Shown: positions 23,439-31,603, counted from the first letter of the stretch. The stretch is 64,000 nucleotides of DNA from an uncultured Christensenella sp. (GCA_910586245.1 CAJUFY010000006.1:62001-126000), one strand, 5' to 3'. Translations and numbers: made by a program. Notes: generated by a model not told the origin, from the sequence alone.

Positions 23439-23642
23439 TTACCAATCCTGTTTTTTCAAAGACTTATCTTTTACGTCGTCGTAAAATTCGAAATAGCGCT
23501 CTTTCCACGCCGCAGGCGAAAGCGGCTGTTCTTCCTTTTGCGCATAAGCAAGATATTCGCGCAGTTCTTCGGGCGTAAAATCGCCCTCGCTGATTTCCCC
23601 GTCGTACGCGGAAAACAATTTCATCAGATCGTATTGCGACAT
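23439..23642 (-). CDS. Small acidic hypothetical protein
   Basis: A 67-residue protein (MSQYDLMKLFSAYDGEISEGDFTPEELREYLAYAQ...) with EF-hand-like spacing of acidic residues but no true calcium loop. It is predicted helical and soluble. The ATG at 23642 follows GGGAGGG. It begins 11 nt after the DUF4250 stop and is very likely co-transcribed with it. Function unknown. Confidence 0.75.
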   Translation of the reverse strand: MSQYDLMKLFSAYDGEISEGDFTPEELREYLAYAQKEEQPLSPAAWKERYFEFYDDVKDKSLKKQDW

Positions 23643-23653
23643 GCTCCCTCCCT

Positions 23654-23836
23654 TCAAGCGCAGATAAACGCGTTTTTCTTCCCGTCGTAACGGTAGCCGA
23701 ACGCGCGCATGCGCGCGGTGATTTCCTTCTCGTCCGCTTCCAGATCTTCGCATAAATCCCCAAGCGAGGCGTACGAATCCCGCAATTTCATATTCAAAAA
23801 ACTCAACAACATTGCGTCGTCTTTGGGCAATAACAT
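23654..23836 (-). CDS. DUF4250 small protein
   Basis: A 60-residue protein that reads LPKDDAMLLSFLNMKLRDSYASLGDLCEDLEADEKEITARMRAFGYRYD. This matches the DUF4250 family of small Clostridia and Bacteroidetes proteins, which looks like a compact HTH; no function is established as far as I know. The start at 23836 is fixed by the family N-terminus and has a TATAAT 6 nt upstream with no ribosome site, so translation is probably leaderless. Confidence 0.85.
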   Translation of the reverse strand: MLLPKDDAMLLSFLNMKLRDSYASLGDLCEDLEADEKEITARMRAFGYRYDGKKNAFICA

Positions 23837-23842
23837 GCTTTG

Positions 23843-23871
23843 ATTATATCACCGTTTGCGCAAAAACGCAA
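23843..23871 (-). promoter_or_regulatory. Leaderless promoter of the DUF4250 gene
   Basis: TTGCGT (23866-23871), 17 nt, TATAAT (23843-23848), then 6 nt (CAAAGC) and the ATG, on the minus strand. Confidence 0.72.
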
Positions 23872-23899
23872 GGTCTGCGCCGCCGCCCGCGCGATTTCA

Positions 23900-23928
23900 T
23901 TGACATTTTTTTCCGCTTCCCTTATAAT
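23900..23928 (+). promoter_or_regulatory. Consensus promoter of the TauE/SafE gene
   Basis: Perfect TTGACA (23900-23905), 17 nt, perfect TATAAT (23923-23928). The ATG at 23940 is only 11 nt past the -10, leaving a leader of about 5 nt. Confidence 0.85.
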
Positions 23929-23939
23929 AACGTTTACGC

Positions 23940-24710
23940 ATGGAACTCTTTGTAAAAATCGCCGTCTGCCTGTTCGCGGGACTGGGCGCGGGATTCGGCA
24001 CGGGACTGGCGGGACTTTCGGCAGCCGTCGTGATCACGCCGTTGCTCGTCACCTTTTTGCACGTGAACGCATACGAAGCGGTGGGAATCGCGCTGGCTTC
24101 CGACGTGCTCGCTTCCGCGGTGTCGGCGGCGACGTACGCCAAAAATAAACACGTCGATCTGAAAAACGGGCTCGTGATGCTCGTGAGCGTTTTGCTGTTC
24201 ACCTTTTTGGGGAGTTATCTCGGCTCGCTGATCCACCACGAAACGCTGGGCGGATTCGCAATGGTCATGCCGCTGATTTCGGGCGCGAAATTCATCATCA
24301 GCCCCGTCAACGCCGAAAAGAAAAGGCGCAAGCATTGCGGGAAAGCGAAAGCCGCGCTGCAATCGATGCTCTGCGGCGCGCCGATCGGGCTGATATGCGG
24401 ATTCGTGGGCGCGGGCGGCGGAATGATGATGCTGCTCATTCTCGTCGGCGTGCTGGGCTACGATTTAAAAAGCGCCGTGGGCACGAGCGTGTTTATTATG
24501 ACGTTTACCGCGCTGACGGGCGCCGTTTCCCACTTTGCGATCGGCAGCTTCCCCGATCCCGGGATCTTACTCATGTGCGCCGTTTTCACGCTTGCGGGGG
24601 CGGTGTTCTCTTCGGCGTTCGCCAACAAGACGACGCCCGAACGCATGAACCGCACGCTGGGCGTGGGGCTGACCCTTTTGAGCGCGACGCTGCTCGTGCT
24701 CGGCGCATAA
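23940..24710 (+). CDS. TauE/SafE (TSUP) family anion exporter
   Basis: A 256-residue protein with about eight membrane helices in two repeats. Each repeat opens with a glycine-rich motif: GLGAGFGTGLAGLSAAVVITPLL (about residues 14-36) and GFVGAGGGMMMLLILVGVLGYDLKSAVGTS (about 156-185). This duplicated pattern is the TSUP signature; members move sulfite, sulfonates or organic acids. Substrate is undetermined and no sulfur genes are adjacent. There is no ribosome site and a near-leaderless promoter. Confidence 0.92.
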   Translation: MELFVKIAVCLFAGLGAGFGTGLAGLSAAVVITPLLVTFLHVNAYEAVGIALASDVLASAVSAATYAKNKHVDLKNGLVMLVSVLLFTFLGSYLGSLIHHETLGGFAMVMPLISGAKFIISPVNAEKKRRKHCGKAKAALQSMLCGAPIGLICGFVGAGGGMMMLLILVGVLGYDLKSAVGTSVFIMTFTALTGAVSHFAIGSFPDPGILLMCAVFTLAGAVFSSAFANKTTPERMNRTLGVGLTLLSATLLVLGA

Positions 24711-24721
24711 AAAACGAATGC

Positions 24722-24754
24722 AAAAACGGGACTGAAATTCAGTCCCGTTTTTTT
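24722..24754. terminator. Terminator between the TauE/SafE gene and ssb
   Basis: AAAAACGGGACTGA and its complement flank a 3-nt loop and run into TTTTTTT on the plus strand. Confidence 0.88.
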
Positions 24755-24769
24755 GTGTTATGAACGGAT

Positions 24770-25453
24770 TCAGCCGAGGTTTTCGGCAGGCATGGCGTAG
24801 AGATCGAATTCGCCGTCCAAATCGAACGTTTCGCTGTCGTCGAACGCGGCGAGTTTGGATACGGAAACTTCGTACGCGGTCATGGTGACCGTTTCCGTTT
24901 CCGAAAGGCGCTTCTGATATTCGCGGCTCTGGATTCTGCCCGAGAGCGCGACTTTATCCCCAACCTTTAAATTCTGCACAAAACGGGCGTTGCGCCCCCA
25001 GGCGATGCAGGGAATGTAGTCCGATTTATTATAGGCGCGGTTGACCGCGATCAGAAGATCTGCGATTTCACGGTTAAAGGGCGTGGTGCGGTAGATCGGC
25101 GGTTTGCAGATATAACCCGAAAGCACGATGCTGTTGGGATTTTTGGAAGGGGAAACGTCTACGATTTCGCGCACGAACACCGTGAGCATCAAACGGGATT
25201 TTCCGCCCTCGAGCTTGTTGTAGCTGCGGAACTGTCCCAGCGCGCTGATCGTACTGCCGATTTTAAAATCGTTTCCCTGTATCAGCCGTTCCGAAATGGT
25301 AACCGGAAGAATATCGGGTTGACCGGAAAGCCGCATTACCTTTACGAAAAATTCGTAAAATCCCTCGCCGTATACTTCGTGCGAAAACTTTGCTTCCGAC
25401 ACGATTTCTCCCATGAAGTAAACCTTGTTGTTTTTTTCCGAAATGTAATCCAT
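24770..25453 (-). CDS. Single-stranded DNA-binding protein (two-OB-fold type)
   Basis: A 227-residue protein. It begins MDYISEKNNKVYFMGEIVSEAKFSHEVYGEGFYEFFVKV (first OB fold, about residues 1-100). A second OB unit follows, NSIVLSGYICKPPIYRTTPFNREIADLLIAVNRAYNKSDYIPCIAWGRNARFV (about 108-165), with the PFNREIxDLLIAVNR...YIPCIAWG signature of SSB. The duplication is a Clostridia variant. It lacks the DDDIPF-type tip of classical SSB, ending FDLYAMPAENLG with an acidic run just before. ATG at 25453 is preceded by GGAGG. Role in replication or in a specialised process is not certain. Confidence 0.85.
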   Translation of the reverse strand: MDYISEKNNKVYFMGEIVSEAKFSHEVYGEGFYEFFVKVMRLSGQPDILPVTISERLIQGNDFKIGSTISALGQFRSYNKLEGGKSRLMLTVFVREIVDVSPSKNPNSIVLSGYICKPPIYRTTPFNREIADLLIAVNRAYNKSDYIPCIAWGRNARFVQNLKVGDKVALSGRIQSREYQKRLSETETVTMTAYEVSVSKLAAFDDSETFDLDGEFDLYAMPAENLG

Positions 25454-25510
25454 ATATACCTCCAAGTTTTTCCTTGCGTCGTGATGCGCCGTTTCCGTGC
25501 GGAAACGTTT

Positions 25511-26281
25511 TTATGCCGCGCCGTTTGGGATCTGTTTGCCCGCGGCGTCGATGGTGTAATTTTCTTTATAAATGAGTTCGCCGATCGGTACGAATTCGAA
25601 TCCTTTCGCACGCAGCGTGTCGATGACGATAGGCAGCGCTTCGGCGGTATGTAAACCGTTGTTGTGGCAGAGAATGATCGAACCGCTCTTGGTGCGTTCC
25701 ACGATCCGCGCGGAAATGTCGCTTGCGCTCAGATCTTTCCAGTCAAGCGAATCCACGTCCCACTGAATCGGATAAACCCCGACTGCGTTGCAGGTATCGA
25801 TCAAAAGATTATCGTAATCGCCGTAGGGCGGGCGGAAAAGTTCGACGGGTTTTCCCGTGATCTTGGTAATCGCTTCCGAAGAATTTTTCAGTTCGGTGCG
25901 GATTTCCTGTTCGCTCAGCTTCGACATATACGAATGCGTGGAACTGTGCGTGCCGATTTCGTGCCCCGCGTCGCTGATCTTTTTGACGTATTCGGGATAT
26001 TTTTCCGTCCAGAACTGCACCGTAAAAAAGGTGGCGCGCACGCCCGCTTCGTCGAGGTGCTTTAAAATTTCGTCGGTATAATCGACGCCCCAGGCGCAGT
26101 CGAAGGAAATCGCGATCTTATTGTCTTCCCGCCCGACGTTATAAATCGGAAGAGAACGCGCGCCCGTCCAGTACACTTCCGAAGCGCCCGCGGCGCTTGC
26201 GGTAAACGCGCCGACGGTCACGAGCATGACGAGCGCGAACGTCATAACGATATATTTGAGCCGAACCGATAGAACCCGCAT
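25511..26281 (-). CDS. Polysaccharide deacetylase, PdaB-like (sporulation type)
   Basis: A 256-residue NodB-fold protein with an N-terminal membrane anchor or signal (about residues 9-32). Motif 1 is ISFDCAWG rather than TFDDG, the DxxWG form seen in Bacillus PdaB. Motif 2 GTHSSTHSYM supplies the HxxxH metal ligands. Motif 3 is FRPPYGDYDN, motif 4 DVDSLDW and motif 5 ILCHNN. PdaB acts on spore cortex peptidoglycan. The ATG at 26281 follows AGGAG. It fits the sporulation genes elsewhere in the window, but a vegetative wall role is possible. Confidence 0.88.
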   Translation of the reverse strand: MRVLSVRLKYIVMTFALVMLVTVGAFTASAAGASEVYWTGARSLPIYNVGREDNKIAISFDCAWGVDYTDEILKHLDEAGVRATFFTVQFWTEKYPEYVKKISDAGHEIGTHSSTHSYMSKLSEQEIRTELKNSSEAITKITGKPVELFRPPYGDYDNLLIDTCNAVGVYPIQWDVDSLDWKDLSASDISARIVERTKSGSIILCHNNGLHTAEALPIVIDTLRAKGFEFVPIGELIYKENYTIDAAGKQIPNGAA

Positions 26282-26465
26282 TTGCAACTCCTATGATACA
26301 ATTTTTGCACCCGCATATTACGACTGATTTTGCCGAAAAGCAATCGCTATTGTCGAAAACGACGCAAGCGGAAATCATATCCTGTCGAATCTTTGCCGGT
26401 AATTTAATTTATTAAAAAATCCCGCGGATTATGACGGTTTTTGCATCTTATCAAAAATTTTTGCA

Positions 26466-26490
26466 AACAAAAAACCGCCTTTCGGCGGTA
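26466..26490 (-). terminator. Terminator after comF
   Basis: ACCGCC-TTTC-GGCGGT hairpin (26474-26489), followed on the minus strand by TTTTTTG, directly beyond the comF stop. The rest of 26282-26465 shows only AT-rich DNA. Confidence 0.8.
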
Positions 26491-27234
26491 TCATTTTTTC
26501 GGCGGTTTGCCGAACGGCGTTTTGTTTTCGACGCCCGTTACGGTGAGCGCATATACGGTTTTCGCGCCCGCGCGTTTGAGCGCGGCGGCAAGTTCGGAAA
26601 CGGTGGCGCCCGTGGTGAGCGTATCGTCGGCGATCAATACGCGCTTCCCCGCGACTTCCTTGCGGGCAATCACGTGAAAACACCCTTCGAGATTGCTCTC
26701 GCGCGCGGTTCTGCTCAGTTGACGCTGCGACTGCGTTTCCCGCCGCTTGACCGCCGTTTCCAGATAGGGCGTTCCGACCAGGCGGGAAAGCTCTTCGGCA
26801 AACAGACGGGATTGATTGTAGCCGCGCCGTTTTTCCGCCCGCTCCGTCATCGGGACGCAGGTGATCAGTTCCGTATCGGCAAACTCGTTCCTGAAAAGCG
26901 GCGCGGACAATTCGGCGCACGTACGGTAAAAATATTTTTTACCGCCTTTGAACCCGCGCACCAGCCTTGCCGCTTCCCCTTCGTGCAGAAAAACGGAGCG
27001 TGCTTTCTGCACTTGCAAAGGCTTTTGTTTGCATTCGACGCACGCGCCCGCTTCCTTTACCCGCCGCCCGCAGAACGGGCAGACTTCGCCGTGATTCCAG
27101 GGCAGCATTTTGAGGCACTGCGCGCAGACGCGTTCATTTTCGAACACCTCTCTGCCGCAGAGATCGCAAGTGAAATTGTGCGTATCCCGATACCGTTTGA
27201 TTCGTTCCCGTAATTGATCTAACCGCTTCATCAT
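26491..27234 (-). CDS. comF: ComF-family phosphoribosyltransferase-like protein
   Basis: A 247-residue protein. Two zinc-binding pairs lie at the N-terminus: CDLCG...CAQC (about residues 21-42) and CPFCG...CVEC (about 52-69). A PRTase domain follows with ITCVPMTERAEKRRGYNQSRLFAEELS (about 124-150) and the PRPP loop VLIADDTLTTGATV (about 199-212). ComF is required for DNA uptake in competent cells and is widely conserved in non-competent ones. I place the start at 27234 (MMKRLDQ), because the upstream in-frame ATG at 27279 would put a GC-rich hairpin into the coding sequence. No ribosome site is seen for 27234, whereas 27279 has AAAGGA 11 nt upstream, so the start is uncertain. Confidence 0.9.
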   Translation of the reverse strand: MMKRLDQLRERIKRYRDTHNFTCDLCGREVFENERVCAQCLKMLPWNHGEVCPFCGRRVKEAGACVECKQKPLQVQKARSVFLHEGEAARLVRGFKGGKKYFYRTCAELSAPLFRNEFADTELITCVPMTERAEKRRGYNQSRLFAEELSRLVGTPYLETAVKRRETQSQRQLSRTARESNLEGCFHVIARKEVAGKRVLIADDTLTTGATVSELAAALKRAGAKTVYALTVTGVENKTPFGKPPKK

Positions 27235-27294
27235 ATAAAATCGGCGGGCGCGCTCGCGCGCGTCCGCCGTCACCCGCATCGTGCGGAATTTCCT

Positions 27295-27777
27295 TTAAAA
27301 ATCTTCGTCCTCGCCGTCGTCATCGTCGTCATCGTCGTCGGCAATCGAATAAATTTCGTCGCCCGTGACGTATTCGAGGTCTTCTTCCTCGTCGGCGTAT
27401 TCCTCTTCGTCCTCTTCCTCGTCTTCGATTTCCACGTCGAACTCCTCTTTCAGACTTTCGTCGAGTTCTCCGTCGAGGTCGGAATCGGTATCGTCGTCGA
27501 GATATTCGCGCCATTCGTCGTCATCGTCGTCGGGATCGGGTTCGTCTTCGAACTCCGCTTTGCGGCGGCATTCTTCGCACATCTTTTCCCCGGCGCGCAT
27601 CATATTTTCGTTGCAGATCGGGCAAAGCTCGGTGGGAAGTTCGTCCTCCGCTTCTTCGATTTCGTCGTTATCCAGCGCGATTCCTTTCATTTCTTTTAAA
27701 CAGACGTCGCAATACGCCTGCTTTTCTGCGTCGATATAATTCAGTTCGCAACGCGGACATTTCATATAACGCACCAT
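27295..27777 (-). CDS. Zinc-ribbon protein with a highly acidic tail
   Basis: A 160-residue protein. The N-terminal zinc ribbon is MVRYMKCPRCELNYIDAEKQAYCDVC (Cys at about 7, 10, 23, 26). A second, CPICNENMMRAGEKMCEEC, lies near 52-70. Residues 75-160 are mostly Asp and Glu. It resembles acidic nucleic-acid or protein-binding adaptors, but I do not know the family. ATG at 27777 with GGAGGG upstream. Promoter at 27821-27849. Confidence 0.8.
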   Translation of the reverse strand: MVRYMKCPRCELNYIDAEKQAYCDVCLKEMKGIALDNDEIEEAEDELPTELCPICNENMMRAGEKMCEECRRKAEFEDEPDPDDDDDEWREYLDDDTDSDLDGELDESLKEEFDVEIEDEEEDEEEYADEEEDLEYVTGDEIYSIADDDDDDDDGEDEDF

Positions 27778-27820
27778 ACTTTCGTCCCTCCTGCCGATCT
27801 TCGCGTGATCGGGCTAATAA

Positions 27821-27849
27821 ATTATATTAGTATTTATTTTTTTTGTAAA
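27821..27849 (-). promoter_or_regulatory. Promoter of the zinc-ribbon protein gene
   Basis: TTTACA (27844-27849), 17 nt, TATAAT (27821-27826) on the minus strand. Confidence 0.7.
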
Positions 27850-27929
27850 CTGTTTTTTTATGCGTTTTCGTAAAAAATCAAGCAATTTATAAATTTTTTT
27901 GCTGGAAACGGAACTGCCGCCGTAAAAAA

Positions 27930-27950
27930 ACTCCCCGCGCCGCGGGGAGT
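27930..27950 (-). terminator. Terminator after the 763-residue lipoprotein gene
   Basis: ACTCCCCGCG and CGCGGGGAGT pair around a single C. On the minus strand TTTTTTTA follows. Confidence 0.8.
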
Positions 27951-27956
27951 TTGATT

Positions 27957-30248
27957 TTATTCTTTTTCTTCCGGTTCCGTCTGCACGGGTTCTTCCGCGT
28001 TTTCGGGTTCGGTTTCCGGTGCTTCGGCGGAAACTTCTTCCGCTTCTTCTACCGGCTCTTCCGCTTGCGCGGGAGCTTCTTCGTTCACGTGATATACGTC
28101 CACTTCCTTGTCGTCCGTCGTATCTACGCGCATCTTTTCGGGTTTGGGCGCTTCCTGCTGCTTGCGCTTCTTCTTGAGCGCAAGCGGCACGGTCACCGCC
28201 GCCGCAACGACCGCCGCGATCGCAATGCCGATCAACAGCCAAGCCCACCATGCAAGACCTTCGTTATCGTCGGTGGGAGCGACGTAAATTTCGAGCACGC
28301 TGTTCTTCCAGTATTCGCGGTAGCTCTTTGCGTCCGCTTCGCTCATTTCGCCGATAAACGTGGTGAAATATCCCAGATCGAAATAAGAAACTTCGCCGTC
28401 TTTGAAATTCGCCGCGTCGCCCTTGCCTTCCGCAAATTCCTTGAACGCCTTCTGCTCTTCTTCGGTGTAAAGGTAAGTGTTCTTTTTCCCTTCCTTTACC
28501 GCTTCGGCAATGTTTTCGTCGAACAGCGCCGTTTTGCCCGTATAGAAGTAATATTTGAGCGCGCTCGAAAGTTTGGAACCCGATTCTTCGGTCACTTTCG
28601 CAAGGTAGCCCTCTTTGGCGTCGTCGTTGAAAATTTCGTCGTACTTCTCGTTGAACGCTTCGAGTTCGACGTTGTTCATAGCCTTGCCGTTCCGTTCCAG
28701 ATCGACGGTATAAACGTAACTGTACGTGGTGCCGCCGAACGCTTCGGAATTCGCGTAGAAAAGCACGTTGTCGATGACCTCGTAATTGTACCAACCGCTC
28801 GCGTGCTGCACGTTGAGCACCTTCGCCGCTTTGAACACGGAATTATCCTGCCCCGCGGGGGTAAGGTTGGTGTAATTATCTTCCGTACCGTTGTAAACGG
28901 CGCGTTCCACCGACTGCCCGCCCGAGCTCGAACGGGTGAAATAAACGTATTTGTAATCGGCATCCGACTGATCGAGCGCGACGAGCGTCGCGTCGCTTAC
29001 GTCGTATGCAATTTCAAGTTCGGTCAGGTTGCTGCCGTCCGCCGCAACGTCCGCGCGGTAAATATACTGCCCGCTCACGTACAGATAGTGATGCGCGGAA
29101 TTTTCGTCGAGATAATAAATCGCTTTGTCCGTCGCTTTGGACGTGTTCACGGAATTTGCGACGACATCGAGCGCGCCGTTGCCGGCAACGGTGTCCCAGT
29201 TTTTGTCTTTTGCATCCTCCGCAGGGAGGTAATACAGCTCGCCGGAAGCGCCCGTGGTGCTGCCGGGATTGTCGATCTTCGCGCGCTTGAAATATACCCC
29301 GCCGTTTTCGTACGTCTGCATGGTGTAGGTATAGCCGAACGCGGGGCGATTATCGTTCTCCTGATCCACGTGGTGATTGTACTGCGTCACCGTGTCCGTT
29401 CTGCCGATTCCGTCGAGCACCAGCGTCCCGTAATTGTGATAAGGTTCGTCGTGGTCTTTCAGCCAGTCTTCGTCCCAGGTATATTCGTAAGGCGCTTTCG
29501 TTACGTCGGCGCTTACGCGGTAAAGCTGATTGTATTTGGAAGAAATCGCGGAGGAGCCGTCTTCCTGATAGGAAACGCTCATCGTGTAATACACGTTGGG
29601 ATCCGTTTTGTCGTTGCGGTTGAACGTGTAGTTGGATCCGCTCTTGACCAGCGTGGTTTCCGTCGCCGTCTTCGTATTGTAGGATTTTAAATTGTTGTCT
29701 TCGACGAACAGCACGTAAACGGTGCCTTCGACTTCTACGAAACGATATACCGTGGAATTTGCTTTATAGAAATAATATTGCAGATCGGTGCCGTCCGTTT
29801 TTACGCTCTTGAAATCGATAAATTCGTTCTGTACCTGACCCGAAGTATCCTTGCGGTTGTTGGGCGTCGCGAAATAAATTCTTCCGTCATAGATATAAAG
29901 TCCGGAAGTATAATCTTCGGCAACCATCAGCGAAGGGACGACCGTTTCCGATTTCACCGCTTTCGCGTTTGCGGTTTTGTTTTTCAGATCGGTCTTTTTC
30001 ACGCGTTCGAGCGCGCCCTTTACGACGTTGCCGTACGTGTTGTCGGAAGTGTGCGATTCCACGCCGTTGATGAAATAATAGTAATCCGCCGTAGAAGCGA
30101 CGAACCCGCCCTGCGTGGAAGCAACCGCCGCCGATTTGTCTTCACCGACGGGTGTGAACGAATTTCCGCATGCGGCAAGGGAGAGCGTCCCCGCAGAAAT
30201 GAGCGCCGCAGTGAGAATACAAGATACTTTTTTCGAGATATTGCGCAT
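27957..30248 (-). CDS. Large lipoprotein with a beta-propeller-like ectodomain and a C-terminal membrane helix
   Basis: A 763-residue protein. The lipobox LAAC (Cys at about residue 27) ends a signal peptide with a KK start. Residues about 50-500 contain repeated short beta motifs such as YYYFING, LYIYDGRIYFAT and KYVYFTRSSSGG, similar to DUF5050 or propeller ectodomains. A helix-rich region follows. A second membrane segment WWAWLLIGIAIAAVVAAAVTVPLAL lies near 677-701, then a basic stretch and an acidic Glu/Pro tail. It is thus anchored both by lipid and by a helix, with a cytoplasmic tail. ATG at 30248, AAAGGAC upstream. Function unknown. Confidence 0.85.
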   Translation of the reverse strand: MRNISKKVSCILTAALISAGTLSLAACGNSFTPVGEDKSAAVASTQGGFVASTADYYYFINGVESHTSDNTYGNVVKGALERVKKTDLKNKTANAKAVKSETVVPSLMVAEDYTSGLYIYDGRIYFATPNNRKDTSGQVQNEFIDFKSVKTDGTDLQYYFYKANSTVYRFVEVEGTVYVLFVEDNNLKSYNTKTATETTLVKSGSNYTFNRNDKTDPNVYYTMSVSYQEDGSSAISSKYNQLYRVSADVTKAPYEYTWDEDWLKDHDEPYHNYGTLVLDGIGRTDTVTQYNHHVDQENDNRPAFGYTYTMQTYENGGVYFKRAKIDNPGSTTGASGELYYLPAEDAKDKNWDTVAGNGALDVVANSVNTSKATDKAIYYLDENSAHHYLYVSGQYIYRADVAADGSNLTELEIAYDVSDATLVALDQSDADYKYVYFTRSSSGGQSVERAVYNGTEDNYTNLTPAGQDNSVFKAAKVLNVQHASGWYNYEVIDNVLFYANSEAFGGTTYSYVYTVDLERNGKAMNNVELEAFNEKYDEIFNDDAKEGYLAKVTEESGSKLSSALKYYFYTGKTALFDENIAEAVKEGKKNTYLYTEEEQKAFKEFAEGKGDAANFKDGEVSYFDLGYFTTFIGEMSEADAKSYREYWKNSVLEIYVAPTDDNEGLAWWAWLLIGIAIAAVVAAAVTVPLALKKKRKQQEAPKPEKMRVDTTDDKEVDVYHVNEEAPAQAEEPVEEAEEVSAEAPETEPENAEEPVQTEPEEKE

Positions 30249-30374
30249 AAAACTTGTCCTTTCGGAAAATTTTTGTTCTAACGATACATTCTTTATTATA
30301 TATTAAAGCAAGGTTTTTTGCAATCAAAAACCTGTGTTACTTTTGAGAAATTTTCACGGGAGGGAATCGTTTTT

Positions 30375-30665
30375 TTGGAAAAATTCGGAATTTTTGAGTT
30401 GTTGGATACACTTTCGGCAATCGTCGCGCCCGCTTCCGAAGCGGACGCGGAACAAAACGGCGAACAAACGGAAACGCCCGTCGGCGAAGTGATAAAACCG
30501 CGCGCGGCGGACGCGGCGTTTTCCGTGCCCGAATGGGCCGCGCCTGCGCCCGAACGAACGGAAGCCGAAAAACCGCCCGAAGAAGAAGCGCCGACGCGCA
30601 AAGCGATCGGATCTTTTTTGGAACGCCATAACGCGATTTCCAAAAAAATCGACGGGAAATCATAG
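30375..30665 (+). CDS. Small acidic, proline-rich hypothetical protein
   Basis: A 96-residue protein starting at a TTG at 30375 with GGGAGGG 9 nt upstream. It reads MEKFGIFELLDTLSAI, then an Ala/Glu/Pro-rich linker (EWAAPAPERTEAEKPPEEEAPT) and a basic helix (RKAIGSFLERHNAISKKIDGKS). The layout of hydrophobic helix, disordered linker and charged helix suggests a docking or scaffold peptide. No family recognised. It is terminated by the hairpin at 30673-30704 and converges on the esterase gene. Confidence 0.6.
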   Translation: MEKFGIFELLDTLSAIVAPASEADAEQNGEQTETPVGEVIKPRAADAAFSVPEWAAPAPERTEAEKPPEEEAPTRKAIGSFLERHNAISKKIDGKS

Positions 30666-30672
30666 AAACGGC

Positions 30673-30710
30673 AACGCCGTCCGCGCATTCGCGCGGGCGG
30701 CGTTTTTCTT
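30673..30710. terminator. Terminator between the small acidic gene and the esterase
   Basis: AACGCCGTCCGCGC (30673-30686) and GCGCGGGCGGCGTT (30691-30704), a near-perfect 14-bp stem with one mismatch (G-U), then TTTTCTT. Confidence 0.85.
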
Positions 30711-31560
30711 AAGATTTCGTAATCGCTTTCACGCAGAAGCCGCGCGCCTTCAACCAACCGAGCGCAAGATCCACCCAAACGGCGTTACGCGCAATCTCTT
30801 CGGGCAATGCCCCGTCCTGCGTTTCGACGCTCATGACGCTGAGTCCGTGCCACCCCTTTTCGAAGATATGCAACTCGAACGGCACGCCCGCTTTGCGGTA
30901 ACTTTCGGCAAGCGCAACCGCGTTGAATACGGGAACCAGACCGTCTTCGTAAGTGTGCCAGATAAACGCAGGCGCGCTGCGCTCCGTTACGCGCGTTTCG
31001 ATCGAAAGCGCTTTGCGCAATTCGGGATCGCCGCCCGAAACGGTTCCCGCCGTGCCGCCGTGCGTATGTTCGGGCAGCGTGGTTATCACCGCATAAGAAA
31101 GCAACGCCGCGTCGGGACGAACGAGCTTTGCCCGTTCCCCCAGCTCTTGCGCAATATTGCCGTCGTCGAACAGCGTTGCAAGCATGCCGGCAAGATGTCC
31201 GCCCGCGGAAAATCCGATTACACCGACGTGTTCGGGATCCACGCCGTATTCCGCCGAATTTTCACGCAAATACGCCATTGCCATCGCCGCTTCGACGAGC
31301 GGAACGGGATAAGCGACGTTGACGGTATAGCGCAGCACGAACGCCGCATAACCCGCCTTTAAAAAACAGAACGCAACGGGTTCCGCCTCGCGGTCGGAAC
31401 ACATGGCGTAACCGCCGCCCGGCACGACGAGCACGGCAGGACGCAACTTCGGCTTGACTTCGGGCGTTCCCGCGGGTACGTACACCGCCAAATATCCGCC
31501 CGTATTGCCGCCGCGTTCACGGTGGAAATATTCGTAGAGATCGATTGTGATATTCGTCAT
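30709..31560 (-). CDS. Alpha/beta hydrolase, acetyl-xylan-esterase-like
   Basis: A 283-residue hormone-sensitive-lipase-like esterase. The oxyanion motif appears as VVPGGGYAMCSDRE (about residues 45-58), the nucleophile elbow is GFSAGGHLAGML (about 116-127), the acid lies in FIWHTYEDGLVPVFNAVALAESYRKAGVPFELHIF and the His in KGWHGLSV. Enzymes of this type deacetylate sugars or hydrolyse small esters. The ATG at 31560 with AGGTG upstream is preferred over an in-frame start three codons earlier. It is a single gene without a signal peptide; substrate unknown. Confidence 0.9.
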   Translation of the reverse strand: MTNITIDLYEYFHRERGGNTGGYLAVYVPAGTPEVKPKLRPAVLVVPGGGYAMCSDREAEPVAFCFLKAGYAAFVLRYTVNVAYPVPLVEAAMAMAYLRENSAEYGVDPEHVGVIGFSAGGHLAGMLATLFDDGNIAQELGERAKLVRPDAALLSYAVITTLPEHTHGGTAGTVSGGDPELRKALSIETRVTERSAPAFIWHTYEDGLVPVFNAVALAESYRKAGVPFELHIFEKGWHGLSVMSVETQDGALPEEIARNAVWVDLALGWLKARGFCVKAITKS

Positions 31561-31579
31561 TCGCTTCACCTATAAAAAT

Positions 31580-31603
31580 ACAGCCGACAAAACCGTCGGC
31601 TGT
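31580..31603 (-). terminator. Terminator of the rplM-rpsI operon
   Basis: ACAGCCGAC / GTCGGCTGT, 9-bp stem just past the rpsI stop, followed by TTTTTATAGG on the minus strand. Confidence 0.85.

Noticed and set aside
27951..29690. 579-codon open frame on the plus strand
   Set aside because: It is antisense to the 763-residue lipoprotein gene, with no ribosome site, and reads as Arg/Val/Phe-rich nonsense. Long mirror frames are expected in this codon usage.
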